Source: Lycium barbarum (Eukaryota > Streptophyta > Magnoliopsida > Solanales > Solanaceae). From it: 64,000 nucleotides of DNA. The DNA is taken from positions 61,785,800-61,849,799 of the forward strand of contig NC_083341.1 of the NCBI RefSeq assembly GCF_019175385.1, written 5' to 3'. The notes under the pieces were generated by a model, which saw nothing but the letters and a program-made list of their open reading frames with translations, made no database searches and had not been told where the DNA came from. The position numbers and the translations under genes are program-made. Positions 1 through 12,486 of this stretch are shown here, piece by piece (within the stretch, counting starts at the first letter, position 1; every line of letters begins with the position of its first letter).

Positions 1-180
1 TTTCAGAGCCTAGGTTCATGAATCTCGTTGTACAAGGACGTGTCTAGTAGAGTCTTTCGGATCGGTACAAAGTGTTTGGTATCTATCTGCGAGAGGCTAT
101 GGAATACTTATAAAACTTCCACTTCTTTCATTCTTTCGTGATACTTCATTAAAATTGGTATCTAGACGTTTCCAATTGGT
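1..180 (+). other. Ty3/Gypsy 5' leader remnant with partial primer-binding site
   Basis: The window opens inside what looks like a primer-binding site: TCAGAGCCTAGGTT follows the TGGTATCAGAGCC pattern complementary to initiator-Met tRNA, with its first bases cut off or changed. At 38-56 the motif GTGTCTAGTAGAGTCT recurs. It is also found, on the other strand, just after the PBS of the three Gypsy elements at 21 kb, 34.8 kb and 60.2 kb. I infer the start of the internal region of a + strand Gypsy element whose 5' LTR lies outside the window. No coding sequence is visible. Confidence 0.6.
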
Positions 181-1010
181 ATCTGCAATTCCTTGTCTTA
201 TTTTTCCTTTTATGGTGGAAACCCCTCCGCTAAACTCTTATGCGAGCGGTTTGTGATTATTGTTTGGTTGTATTGGATCCATTGGGGGGTGACGCAGGAA
301 TTTAGACTTCCGTTGGGGATTCCAAGGCCACGGGTGTGTCCGTATGGTGTTTTTACATTAATATGCATGTTTTGTTTGTGTGTGTGAGGTCTCGGATGAA
401 ATGTTAGGTGATAGAGGGGAAAACTGGCAAAAGTCGAGCTTACTTCCCACATAGGACCGCTGCGGCGGGGCTTGTACCACGACGGCGGCACCGCTATAAC
501 GGTAAACCCCTCGCCGCCAGCGGTCAGTCATTGTTCAATATGTCTATCATGGCGGGCCATGTCCCGCTATGGCGATGTCGCTATAGCGGAACATGGGCCG
601 CCATAGCGATGGTCTATTTTCTTTTGGTCCGCTATAGCGGGCATTTGGCCGCCATAGAGAGACCACTGCAGTGGTGGTTTGACCGTCGCAGCGGTCGACG
701 AGAAACAGTAGCCGTGTTTTTAAATGCTTAGTCCTAATTATTTATTCTCTTAACTCTAATTGGACTTCTAGAGAGAATTTAGGGTAACTTGGAGAGTTCT
801 TGAATTTGATTCTTTTGGGGGTGAGTTCCCTTGCCGTATCTTATGATTATCTATCATCATAGGCTTGAATTACTGGTGCAAATGTATAAGGACCAGTGGA
901 GAAGATGAGTTTCTACCTTAGCATTGAGAATTGAATAATAGGCTTTAAATATTAGTTTAATTGGTAAGTCTAGCCAATAGTGAGATGGGATTTCATGAAG
1001 TAGTAAATCA
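181..1010 (+). repeat. Decayed LTR-like sequence with GC-rich palindromes
   Basis: Non-coding. It resembles the promoter part of the LTR at 51859-52568: both have a GTCTCGGATGA stretch followed by a cluster of CGCTATAGCGG-type palindromes. Short open frames here are interrupted or have no family signature, and I do not treat them as genes. The sequence stops at the LINE inserted at 1026 and resumes at 6138. Confidence 0.45.
454..705 (+). promoter_or_regulatory. Palindrome array (CCGCTATAGCGG type)
   Basis: About ten GC-rich inverted repeats built on CGCTATAGCGG, CCGCCATAGCG and CGCTGCGGCG lie within 250 bp. They end shortly before an AT-rich TATA-like stretch near 717. Equivalent arrays lie just upstream of TATA boxes in other LTRs of this window. 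A promoter role is inference. Confidence 0.5.
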
Positions 1011-1214
1011 TAAGCTTGAATCTCTTTTTTTTTTTTGGTAAATAGATGAATTTTCATTACCAAAGTTAGATATGCAGTACAAATCATGACAGCTGAGTAC
1101 TGAACAATGGCTCCAGGACTTCAGCCAAGCTACAGCAGCTTCTCATAACACTAATACCAAAACAAATACTAAGGCACTACACATTCTCATTTCAACCAAC
1201 CTATACATGCACAT

Positions 1215-4200
1215 CTATGTAGGATAGAAATTGAATTTGGCCAGCCATTGCTCAACCTTCGGCTTCATACTTCCATGGCAGTGGATTTCCTGAACAATTT
1301 GCTTCACTATTATATCAGCGGGCTGTTGTGTATTTTGAAATATTCTTGAATTCCTTTCTTTCCAGATGTAAAATACAGCAGCAGCGAGCGACATCCTATA
1401 TACTTCGGCTCTAGCAGTCTTTCCTCTAGCATGCTTGGTAGCCCATGAGACCTCATCTTCCCAGCACTGATTTATTCTATTGATTTATTGCCATCTCAAT
1501 AGCCTTTGCCATACCTGTCCCAAGAACGCACAAAGAAAGAACAGATGTGAATGACTTTCATCCACTACATCACATAGGGGACACACCTTTGTAGTAGCAA
1601 CACCCCATTTACTCAACCTGTCCCTTGTATACAAATTACCATGAGCAGCCAGCCGAAGTGTGAAGATTCATTTAGGCAGCCCAATATTATTGCAAATGAG
1701 TCTTCTCCATTCTACTTTAGGAAAGTCACCCCTCAATTTCAAATAGAATTCTTTTGTAGGGAACTGGTTCATCTTCGCAATCTCAGTAATTGTATATCCA
1801 GCTGCAGAGTAGTACTTACCCGCCTTCAACACCTTTTGCATGATCCATGAAGCCTGTTTAGGAGTATCTTCCAGTATATTCCTGTTCTGCCCATAGTAGC
1901 AATGAATCCATCTAACCCAAAGTTTATCTTTCTTCTGGCATATGTTCCACATCAACTTACTAATGGCAACCTTATTCCAAGCACAAATGTCCAAAATGTT
2001 TAAGCCACTGGCAACCTCAGGTAAGCATACTCTACTCCATGCCAGCAATGCTTTTTTGGATAACTCTGCTTCCCCGGTCCATAAAAAACTTCGACATGTA
2101 GCTTCAATGACCTTAATTACTTTCTTTGGCAAAACAAACACCTGGGCCCAAAACACTTGGACAGAGAATAGAACTGATTTGATCAATATTGTTCGCCCAG
2201 CATATGAGAGGAATTTAGTGGTCCAAGACTTGATCCTGTTAAGAATTTTGTCAAGCAGTGGCTGACACTGTACATAAGACACCCTTTTTGTGCTAAGTGG
2301 GACACCTAAATATCGTATAGGTAGCTCCCCTTTAGTAAAACCCAGCAGCTCTAAAACCTCATTCTCCTCTTCATTTGACATGCCCCCAAAGTAAACTGAG
2401 CTTTTTGACGTGTTAGCGATCAACCCAGATGCCTTTGAGAAGCACTGGAACTGCTCAAATAAGTACTGCACAGACCCCACATCACCTCTACAAAACAACA
2501 ACAAATCATCCGCAAACCCAAGTTGTATTAAGTTCATTCTAGCACACTTTGGGTGGAAATTAAAGTTTGGATTTTTCCCCAGTTGTTTGAGCAGCCTATT
2601 TAAATACTCCATGACCATGACAAATAGGAAAGGGGACATGGGGTCCCCTTGTCTTAAGCCCTTCTTTGCTTCAAATGGTTTGGTAGGTTTTCCGTTGATG
2701 ATAATAGAGTAGGAAACTGTTCTCAGACAGGTCATTACCCAGCCAACAAACATACTAGGAAAATTTAACCCATTTAGAACTTGCTCCACAAAAGCCCACT
2801 CAACAGAGTCATAAGCCTTCTGCATATCAATTTTTAGCATACACCTGGGGGACAGATGTTTCCTGCCATACCCTTTTACCAATTCATGACTTAACAGGAT
2901 GTTATCCGTAATAACCCTCCCTGGAACAAAGGCTGTCTGACTCTGATCGATCAAACAATTCATGACTCCCTGTAGTCTTCTTGTAATCACCTTTGAAATC
3001 AACTTGTACAACATAGTACAACAAGAGATGGGTCTAAATTCCCTGATAGATGAGGGAGATTGTACCTTTGGGATCAGGGTTACTGTGGTGCAGTTTATAG
3101 CCTTATACATCCAGTTGGATTTAAAGAATTGTTTCATGGCGTCTATCACATCAGCTCCAATGGTAGGCCATGCCTCTTTGAAGAAGCAAGCGTTGAAACC
3201 ATCGCATCCTGGAGCCTTTACATCAGCGATATCCTGCAAGGCTAGCTGCACCTCTTCATTAGTGACTGGGTCAATGAGTGCTAATTGTTGCTTTCTGTTC
3301 AAGATTGGGCCATCCCTCATAATACTAGGGTCAATAGCAGGCAAGAAATCAGCCCTTGTACCCAACAATTGTTTATAGAAACCAGTGACTTCTTCCTCAA
3401 TATCATTGTCTGATTGTATAACCGTACCACACATTGTTGTCAATCTCTTGATATAGTTTTGTCCAGTCCTATTCTTGAGACAGGCATGGAAATATGATGA
3501 GTTTGTATCTCCTAACTTCAACCATTGTACTCTTGATTTCTGTCTGAGAATGCTTTCGTCAACTAATATCCACTTCTCAAGAGAAAGCTTAATTTCTCTT
3601 TCAGTGGCATATAATGTGGGGTCGGAGAAGCAATCTCTAAGTTGTTCCTGAACATCACTCAACTGTTGCCTGTAGCTCTGTATCCTCTGCTCGACATTTG
3701 AAAATTCTTTATGATTCATTTTTTTCATCTCCTCCTTCATAAGTTTCAGTTTATTCCAAATAAGAGTCATATGACTCCCCTGCATTGGAGTATCCCAGAC
3801 TCGTTTCACTACCTCGTGAAAATTTGTATGAGTTGTTAGGTGGTTTAGAAATCTAAATGGTCTTGCACTTCTTCTTTGATCACTAGCAAATGTAACACAC
3901 AGCATGGAATGGTCAGAGAAGTAGGGGTCAGTAGCTTCCACCTCCCGATGTGGCCACAAGTTCATCCACTCAGCATTTACAAGTCCCCTATCAATTCTAC
4001 TATGGACATGAGAGTTTGTCCAGGTGTAAAATCTTCCCACAGTTTTCATGATAGTTAGGCTAGTTGTGTCCAGGAGTTGTTCAAAATCAGCTACTTCAGC
4101 ATCCTGGATTGGACTACCTCCCATTCTATCATCATGTTTCAAAACAAAATTAAAGTCCCCCATAACAAGCCAAGGTTGTTGGATATTAGGCTCAAGGCTC

Positions 4201-4574
4201 TGAATGTTTTGCCACAAACTTTTCCTATCATCAATGGTATGTAATCCATAAATGGCAGTGAAAGCAAATTTAATGTCACTGCTCAGTTCATGAATGACAC
4301 AATGTATTGTTTGAGCAGTAGTACTGAGCACAGTAATTGCAACAATATTTTGGTCCCACACTAGCCAAATTCTCCCCCTTCCTGTACTTGCATAATTATT
4401 TGCCCAGCTCTAGGTTGGGAACACATTTTTGATAATACTTGATGCCTTTTGTTCAGTTACTCTATGTTCAATAATGGCCATCACCGCTACTTTCTCTTTA
4501 TTCACTATCCTTATCATCTCTTTATGCTTACGAAGCTTATTGAACCCCCTCACATTCCATGTTGCAACTTTCAT
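1215..4574 (-). pseudogene. LINE ORF2: endonuclease-reverse transcriptase, three in-frame stops
   Basis: In L1-type elements this protein nicks target DNA and copies the element RNA. Reading from ATG at 4574 gives 1120 codons in one frame, ending in TAG at 1215-1217. Stops interrupt it at codon 55 (TAG, 4412-4410), at 1670-1668 (TGA) and at 1487-1485 (TAA). The N-terminus has the endonuclease motifs TWNVRGFNK, GDFNFVL and SDHSML. The reverse transcriptase block has [13 protein letters not shown] and the catalytic FADD near codons 687-690. Past the TGA the frame continues into a zinc-binding zf-RVT region with a C-x2-C and later H and C residues (CPLCDVVDESHSHLFFLC). The longest open stretch is 4361-1668, 897 aa. 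The stops are mostly explainable as G:C to A:T changes. Confidence 0.92.
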
Positions 4575-6022
4575 TTGGAAGGATCAGGGGGGTTAGGGGG
4601 CTTAGTACCCCTGCTATAACTACACTGGCCCTGCACCCGATTGAAAGCAGCTTCAAACACCTGCTGGAACGTGTTATCCCTCAGTGGCGTGAAATCATTA
4701 CTTATATCCACCTCTAGCTGCTCTTCTGTAGGATCAGGCACTGGTTTCTTCCCAGCTGCCTTTCCATGGACTTGCATCCATCCCTCATTCCCAGTAGGAG
4801 GGGAACCACCCTCAGCGTTCACTACCATGTCCTTGGCCGGTTGTTGTTGGACCTTCCCATGCCAAACCTATGTAGTTTTCCTTGGTGCTCTTTTGTTCTG
4901 CTTGGGTTGAACCTTTTTGGGTGGCTGCACTGGACATATGTGCCCAATTTGGCAACAAACAGGACAGTATTGAGGCCACCACTCATAGTCTACAACCTGG
5001 TCAAAAGTTTTACCACTCAAATCAAGGATTTTAACTGACGTGGGTAGAGGACCAGTAATGTCCATTTCTATCAGCACCCGAGCATAGGAAATCCTTTCCA
5101 TTTTTGTGGTACACTCATCAGCACAAAGAGGAGTCCCTAGTCCACTAGCAAGACGACTAAGTGAATCAGGTTCCCAACAATTCAACGGGAGATTAGGGAA
5201 CCTTACCCATAGGGGAATTGTCTTCAAGATTTCGTCACTAAAATTGAAGTGAGCACTCCACGGTTTTATAATCACTGGCCTATTATTGATCATATGGGGA
5301 CTCGACCGCATAACCTGATCTCTATCACCACAACAATGGAATTTGATCACAAAGTATCCGTCATTGTGGTAGTAGATGGCTGGCTTTGAAGCAAAATCCC
5401 AGTGACTAGCCAGAAATCGATTTACGGCTCCAATAAATGGGGAATCCCCAACAACATATAAAATCATCGACGATTTCCACTTTCCCGTCCCTTTTGCAAC
5501 CTCTGCCCTATCAAATTGTACCAATTTTACCCCGTCCTTAATCACCGGAGCAATAAATTGCAACGCCGTCCCTTTTGATGCCAGTTTGTTGCCCGTAAAT
5601 AGATTTGCCCAATTCTTCTCGGCTACTGGATCAGCAAGTTTGGGAGTCTCTTGAGTAAGTTCAAGTCTTCTTTGCGTATTTGCAGTTGCCATTGCATGAT
5701 TCGTCATGGCAGATGAAGGATCTGTGCCCTGCTTGCCACCAGTCATCTCTTTTGGAGGAGCTGTGCTCTGTTTTTGGCCCCCATTTATTATTCCACTTGC
5801 ATTTGGTACCTTCGAGTTCGCCATGTTTGGCGGTGTAATCATCATCCCTACCCTTGCCATATCCAATTGGGCCTCATTCAAGGTAATACCACCAAAACTC
5901 GACATAGCCACTCCTGTCTCCTTTGACGGTGGTTCTACTTCAAGAACCCGCAGACCACGAATCCCTTTGACCACCTGAACATCCACTTGGCTGTTCTGTG
6001 CCTTTTTCCGACCTCGCGCCAT
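4571..6022 (-). pseudogene. LINE ORF1: DUF4283 gag-like RNA-binding protein, one in-frame stop
   Basis: ORF1 proteins of plant LINEs bind the element RNA. The frame runs from ATG at 6022 to TGA at 4573-4571, 483 codons including the stop. It is broken by TAG at 4870-4868 after residue 384. DUF4283 covers roughly residues 185-325. A CCHC_4-type knuckle, CPVCCQIGHIC, sits near 353-363. The tail after the stop is low complexity and rich in Pro, Gln and Gly. The final TGA shares three bases with the ORF2 ATG, which suggests stop-start coupling of translation in the active ancestor. The break is consistent with CAG to TAG. Confidence 0.88.
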
Positions 6023-6137
6023 GTCGGCGGTGGCGATACCGTAGTCACACTACCACGGTACACCTATTCTAGGGTTCGCCGTTAGAGAGCGGTTTTTTCT
6101 TCTTTTCTCAGTGACTGTTAACTAAGCTTGAATCTCT

Positions 6138-7325
6138 AATCTAGACTAAGATTGATTAAGGATAAAAAGGGGGATACTTCAAAATAAGAGCTAATAATTT
6201 GGGAGTTATGTTGAGGTTGTACAATGTGAAGTTGACTCGAGGGTTATGTATGAATTGGTAAGTGCTAGTATGTCATAGGATATAGGGGACATTGGTTGGA
6301 TAACAGAAATGAAGACTCTAGTGGTTATTGTGTCACTTGCGGCTGGTGAGATATGATATTATTTATTGTACTATATTTTCGTATTTACCTATGTGGTTAT
6401 TGAGCTTACTTATATGTTTGTTGGTTGGTGTTCCCGAGTTGTATGGCATCTTGCTAAGATAAGGCTTATTTTTTTGAGATCTCTGAGTTAAATTCTGTCG
6501 TATTAAAGAAATAGTGATCTTAGTTAAATTAGTTGTCTAAGTCAAAAAAGGGTTAAGTATGAACTTAGTGAAGCAGGTGTCTGAGTCCTTGTTTGTTGAG
6601 ATAGATATGAGGAATAAGTAATAAATTGATGGTAGTTGAGATTTGTCTAAGAGTTCATACACTGTTGTGACTTCCTAATAAATAGTAAATTTGTCATAAT
6701 GTGAGAAATAAAGGGATGTTAAACAGTTTCGATAGGACGAGATGTTATGAAGAGTGTCCTAATGAATTAGTCTTGAGGAAAAAAGGGTAAATGAGTTGGT
6801 GGAATAGATAAGGTTGTTGGGTTTCACGTGGTCCTTTTTTAGTATTAAGTAAGTGATAGAAACAGAGAGCTTCGGAAAGTCCGTGATAAGCTATTACTTG
6901 GCTTGAATGATTGATAGGTAAAAGGTTGACATAGTTAGTATTAAACAAAGCGTGTCGAGATATGAAATCTTAGTTTACTGATCTAAGAAAGATTTGTTGT
7001 TTGCATTCGTGATCATAAAGGTCTAGAGAAGTTGTAATCATTAGAGGTATAAATTGGGATAAGTATGATCAACTTCGATATATTAGATGATGCATATGTG
7101 TTGTAGCAATTCCTGTGGTAGGTTCGAGTACAGGAATATGGAAATTGGGTCTTTGAGCTAAACTTAGAAATAAGCTTTGACTCATAAGATGAATGGATAC
7201 TGGTTACGCCGCACTTAGTGTCGTAGAGGCTTCCGTGTGATTATGATGCATGTCCTTGGGTTATCGTCAACCTTCATACTCCCTTTCTTCGTTCGAGGAC
7301 GAACGATGGGTAAAGTAGTATCTAA
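6138..7325 (+). other. Non-coding Gypsy internal remnant
   Basis: About 1.2 kb without a supported gene. It continues the sequence interrupted by the LINE. Its right end has the features expected just before a 3' LTR: a hairpin at 7289-7306 and a short purine-rich stretch before TGTAACGACCC at 7326. I see no reverse transcriptase or gag similarity; it may be a decayed or large-derivative (LARD-like) internal region. Confidence 0.4.
7289..7306 (+). other. PPT-proximal hairpin
   Basis: TCGTTCG-AGGA-CGAACGA forms a 7-bp stem with an AGGA loop, 19 bp before the 3' LTR. Elements A, C and D have the same loop at the same place, with a stem that differs by paired substitutions. Confidence 0.7.
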
Positions 7326-10300
7326 TGTAACGACCCGTTTAGTCGTTATAGTGTTTTTACCCATTTAACCTTGTTGACCCTTTTCCCGAGTCCCATTAGT
7401 ATGATCTATGACTTAATGAAGTCATTGGGTTGGTTCCTGCAAGGTTCGAGTGTAAATTGAGTCATTCATGGAGAAACTAGTTAAGTTAGCGAGTTAGAGT
7501 TGACCACGGTCAACTCCAGGTTAGGATGACCCCGTGTCAATATTTTGGAAGTTCCAACATGTTAATATGATCATTTTCAACTTGTCCAAATGTTTTGGTG
7601 AGGTTCCCAAGAGTTTCGGATGAGTTTGGGTTTTGTCGCGCTCGTATTCGATGTTTTCGCCGTAGGTCTGTGAATAAAAAAGGCTCTATATTGCTCAAAC
7701 AACCTTTTTTTAGTGAGGTTTGAATCATTAGATCCGTATCGAAATTATGAAGCCACAGCAAAAAGAATCGTCACGTTTGGCATCTACATGAGGGTGTTAT
7801 GACTATTATAGTGCGGACTGTTCCAGTAGGTCCGCTATAGCGACCAAGAGGCCGCTATAGCGGTCTGGAGACCGCCGCAATGGCCGACGGGGTATAAAAT
7901 CCCTATTTTAATATCCCAACTCCTAACCATTAACCCCAAAACCCCAAAGTCAGTTTTCAAGAGAGAAAGAGGCAAAATTCATTCCATTCTTTGGTGAAAG
8001 CATCTTGGAGGGTAATTCCCCATCTTTATTTGTTCCTTTTACTTTCTTCTTCAAATTCCATGATTATTTTAAGAGGTCCATCAATGGTGGGCGAAAATCC
8101 TAGAACCCTAGAATTAGCAAACCCATAAATAATTGGCGGGTTGTTGATTTTTTTGTTGATTATTCACCTAGGAGTATAGATTATCACTTTCTAGGAAGAG
8201 AATTTAATTTCTTATGGTTGGAATTGCTTGTTGAGACTTAGGGTTCTAATAAAAATGGAAGCTTTGTCGTAAAATCTGTTTTAAAGAGAAATTGATTAGA
8301 AACCCATGAATTGAAGGTTAATGACTGTAGAGATAGAAGTTATGATAAATTCACCATTAAAGGATGGTTTCATCCATTGAAAAGGATAGAAATAAGTGGG
8401 TCTTCTTCCCAAATTGTTGTTCTTGTTCAAATACTTGGTTTGTTGCTTACTTAGCATCATATTGTTAGAATTTGACCATTCTGAGGCGCTTCAGAAATAG
8501 AAGGCTCGTGCGGAGTAGTTCCTGGCTCCTGTTCTACATTCGAGGTAGGTTACGGCTTACTTTAGTTAGACTTTGATTAGAGAAATGTATGTACTGTGTA
8601 GAATTGACGGGAGAAAGAATGATTAGGTCTTTGGACATAGTGTTTTGGTTGGACATTAGCTAGGTTGGTGTAACTTCTAATGTTGTGGGCTCGTCGCCAT
8701 TACGTTGTACTAAAATATGAGGTGTAGTTTTATTCATACGGTGGCGTTTCAGGATGGATTTCTATTGGGTTGATTGTTGTTGATGGTGGCTCATTGCCCT
8801 GTTATTGTGATTAGACTTATTACCTAAATTGTCGGGTTGTACTCAGTTCTCTCTAATTATGACATATATTATCGGAGAAAGGAAGGACAATGAGTTTAGG
8901 CTTGAATTGTGATATAAACTAATGACAGTACGTAGATGAAAACTTGATGTATGATTTACTATTGATGATAATATATAGAAAAATGTAGCATCTTGGTGAT
9001 ACAAGACTTAGTTATGAGGCGTACTTGCTATGTGTGGAAGTAAAGAGGGACATAGACTCTTATGTTGGTTGAGACAGTTTGTATGATTAATTTCATGGTT
9101 GAGTTGATCCAAGTCTTGATATGACTTGTGGCTTGTGACTTGTACCTTCACTGTTGCTTTATTGGTTTGCATTGATTTACCATGTTTACACTTATTTATG
9201 CATTCATACACTCATGCATGATGAAAATGGTTTCGAAGACTTGTGGCATGATGCCTTGTGTTTGACATTGATACTGCTAATTGTTCATAGTCCATACATA
9301 CTAATGAACTGGAATACGTTGAGACATACATAGTGATATGAAATTAGTCAAGAAGTTAATATAATCTTCTTGTTGAACTTGTGATACTATTTGATACATG
9401 GTACTTGATGATTTTAGCATGGATAATAAGAGGGCAGGAAATACCATTACGTATAGTTATATGGAAAGGCACATATGTGACCTAGATTATGGGTCGTGGT
9501 TCGAGGTTCATTCCAGAAACGAGAGATACATTGATGTGGCCCGCATCTGAGGTTCTTTCCGGAGCGGAGGTTTATGCTCGGGTCCGAGGAGTGAGTCCGG
9601 AACGAGTGGTAAATGGACACCATGGGTCCCCTGTAGGTCATGACTACTGAGCAATGACATCATGTGTGTACAGTTCGAGTGATTGGCTAGTGCATGGCAT
9701 GGCATTGCATTGCACACCATCATATTTTGCATTGCACATCATTACATTTTATTCTACATTATTATATGCTCGTTGTTTCTGATTTGGATATGGATATAGA
9801 ATGCCTATTGTGATAATAAATATGACCATTGACTGAGTTAAATTATGGCTTAGTGACTCTACCTAGGGATGGAACTTGGACTTATGATTATCAGGTGAGA
9901 TTATATAGACTTGACAGACTTGTGGTTTAGAAGGTTCATCTTAGGCTGTGACTCTGTTATGGGACATTCTGTGACTTGGATTCGAGTGTTAAGTGCCTAT
10001 CTATTTATCTTGTTGATTTTATACTAATATGCGTGAACTAATCTTGGTCGGCTTATGATGCTTACCGGTACATAGTGTTTGTATTGATACTACCTTGTTG
10101 CACCCTTTTTGAGTGCAGATTGTGTTTCAGAGATTTCATCCAGACTACATCTCTAGCTTGAAGCTAGTTAGCTTGATCGGATCCGGGGTTGAGCTTCTAT
10201 CTATGTCATGCCACCTGAAGATCTCGCTTCCCAGATGCCTGCTCTCATTCCAGACATTATTTGTTATTATACTTGAGATATACTTCATTTTATAGACATT

Positions 10301-10546
10301 GTTGGTTAGAATCCTTATATGATGACTTTCAGATTTTAGGGATGTAATAGTTAGACTTCCGCACTTGTATCATTTATTAATTATGACTTGGTAGACTATA
10401 TATTCATTCACATGTTCATTGGTTGTTTTAGTATAAATGATTAAAGAATTAAAAGTTGGCTAATGATTAATGGGTAACGGGTAAGGGTTCGCCTACTAGT
10501 GTTAATAAGGTAGGTGCCTGCACGATCGGTAATTAGGATCGTGACA
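7326..10546 (+). repeat. Ty3/Gypsy 3' LTR (3.2 kb)
   Basis: It starts TGTAACGACCC and ends ATCGTGACA, with TG..CA termini matching the LTR families elsewhere in the window. It contains palindromes at 7830-7863, a TATA box (GGTATAAAAT, 7891-7900) and a plausible transcript start region. The rest is non-coding. The partner 5' LTR is not in the window, so the right boundary rests on the TGACA terminus and on the change to AT-rich DNA after 10546. Confidence 0.65.
7827..7900 (+). promoter_or_regulatory. LTR promoter: CCGCTATAGCGG palindromes and TATA box
   Basis: Two palindromes (near 7832 and 7852, the second a perfect 12-mer) and a weaker GC-rich copy end a few tens of bases before TATAAAAT at 7893-7900. 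This is the clearest case of palindromes abutting a TATA box in this window. Confidence 0.6.
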
Positions 10547-10800
10547 ATAAGTAGTAGTCTATTTTGTGTTTTACTAATGTCGAATAAAAAATTGTGCTTT
10601 AATATGACATGCCAAGCGAATCAGAGAAAAAGAGATTTTTGTGGAAACTAATGATAGTTGAACAATTTTATTATTCTAAAAAAAAAAAAAAACTATTACA
10701 ATTTCCAAAACTTGAATGATCTTCCAGGAGATAACTCTAAAAAAGATTGATGAAAAAATCTAAAAAGATTTCATGCTTAAAACAAGTATGAAAAAAAAAA
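10547..10800. other. Short AT-rich spacer
   Basis: AT-rich DNA between the LTR end and the outer TIR element. It ends in an A run that also follows the other end of that element (27110 onward), consistent with a target duplication within poly(A). No gene seen. Confidence 0.4.
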
Positions 10801-10905
10801 GGCTTAAGTCATTAGCAACCACCTAAACGTTTTCGCAGATTCCACTTAGACATCTCAACTTAGGCCCTTTCCAATTGAACACCTAAACCACTCCGGATTT
10901 GAACC
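10801..10905 (+). repeat. Left TIR of outer element
   Basis: Inverted partner of 27005-27109. The match is imperfect but continuous over about 100 bp. Confidence 0.7.
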
Positions 10906-12486
10906 ACTTGTACACTTTTTGCTGACATGGATAACTGGGTATGTTCCACTCTCCTTGTGCGCGTCCAGAAACTCAAAAATGATTAATTCGTTTTCTATTT
11001 TCAATTTTTTCATTTCTTTTTCAATTTTTTCGTTTTTTTTTTTATTTCCTCTTCTTTTGCTTGAAGCATCAGAAAACACCATTGAAGGACCTCTAAGAGC
11101 TCCACCCCATAAGTTCTTCTTCTCCATTACAAACACTAACTCAAATATTGGAAACTTTTATTGAAAACAATAACAAAGCATGTAATTCAATCACACCTGA
11201 AAACCTACCGAATGAGTCGAACCACATTGCCGCTTCACGTCGTCGCCGCCACCTTTGCCTCACCATTAAAACGCTAAAATCCTCTCAATTTCATTTCTTT
11301 CCAAGGGTCATCACCTTTTGCCTGAAACTTGCTGAACAAGATATGATTGACTAAGGTTGACCCACTTTCACACTTTACCCCCTTCGTAGCTCCGGCCACC
11401 GGAGCTCTTGTTGTCTTTCGGCGGTGAGCAGTAGTCAGCTAATAATCAATTGAACTGAACCTAAATAAGGAAAGAAAAGGGGAATAATTGTTGGTCAGGT
11501 GGGGGGGGGGGGGGGGGGACAGCGACCGGAGGTGGGGGGTTTGACGAGGATGAAGAAGAAAGGGGATGATTGTTTGGGTTGGTGGGTGGGGTCCAGTGCT
11601 TTTCTTTTTTTAACTATTTTTTAATGAGTTAAATAGATTTTAAAATAACACTTTTTCAAAAAAAAAAAAAAAAAACACAGTTAATTTTTTAATTATTAGT
11701 TTGAGTCCAAATGCCATGTGTCCACATTTAATTCGTTGTTTTGCCACATCATCCGCGAGTGGACTACACTCACTTTGTCTTTTTCACTCATCATCATATA
11801 TTATTAAAAGTGGGAAGCTCTTTAGTAAAAAATTAAATTACTAAAATGCCCATCAAATGTTAAATGAGCATTTACCGTTTACTTAAACACTACTCCTATA
11901 ATCTTTTTGTACTAAAAGAGTAAATTTACTTACCTTTCAATAAATAAAAAGTAGATGGTAAATAACAAAACGGTATATTTAATTAGGTTCATTAGTATGT
12001 AGTCATTAGGAGTTGGAATATAGACGTTACTTCAATTATTGATATTGAAGACCTCATTGGTGATGCACAATCATAGTAATGTATTCTGCCAAAAACGTCC
12101 AAAAGTCACATTAATTACCCCTCAAACAAAAACTAATACTTCACGTAGACAAAAACAAAAAATCCCACAAATTCTTGGCAGCATTAGTATGATATGACTG
12201 ACTAACTTATTTAATGTTATCAAATTTAATGATAATAATACCTATACTAAATCATAGGAAAGAAGAGCTTCCGTCCTTTTACAGGCTCTCCAAAATCGTG
12301 CTAAACTATACACATTTCCGGATGATTATATTTATAGGTAATTTAAAGATTAATAGTGGGTATGTGATTTAATGAAAGCTATTAAATGCTAAATAACTCC
12401 TACAGAAAATAATTAGTAAGAAATAACTTAGAGCAAGTTATAGCTTTGTGCACGTTGCCAAACTTTTTGTTTTCCTTCATTTATCA
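10906..12486. other. Interior of outer TIR element
   Basis: No recognised gene. Short coding-like pieces (for example 11148-11354 on + and 10855-11136 on -) have no family signature and may be captured or chance sequence. A run of about 18 G lies near 11502-11519. The remainder is AT-rich. Confidence 0.4.

Larger units (their letters stand above)
1026..6122 (-). mobile_element. Full-length but inactive plant L1-type LINE
   Basis: A non-LTR retrotransposon on the minus strand, flanked by a perfect 15-bp target-site duplication, TAAGCTTGAATCTCT, at 1011-1025 and 6123-6137. The poly(A) tail reads as a T run directly after 1025. ORF1 (DUF4283 and zinc knuckle) is followed by ORF2 (endonuclease, reverse transcriptase, zf-RVT). 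ORF1 and ORF2 overlap by the four bases ATGA at 4574-4571. Both frames carry in-frame stop codons and I see no frameshift, so the copy appears complete in length but cannot make full proteins. It sits inside the older LTR-derived DNA of 1-7325. Confidence 0.93.

Noticed and set aside
408..731. 107-aa frame rich in Arg and Ala
   Set aside because: It is a translation of the GC-rich palindrome array; no homology expected.
10801..11800. Outer TIR element being a short MITE ending near 11800
   Set aside because: No inverted copy of the left end occurs there; the matching copy is at 27005-27109.
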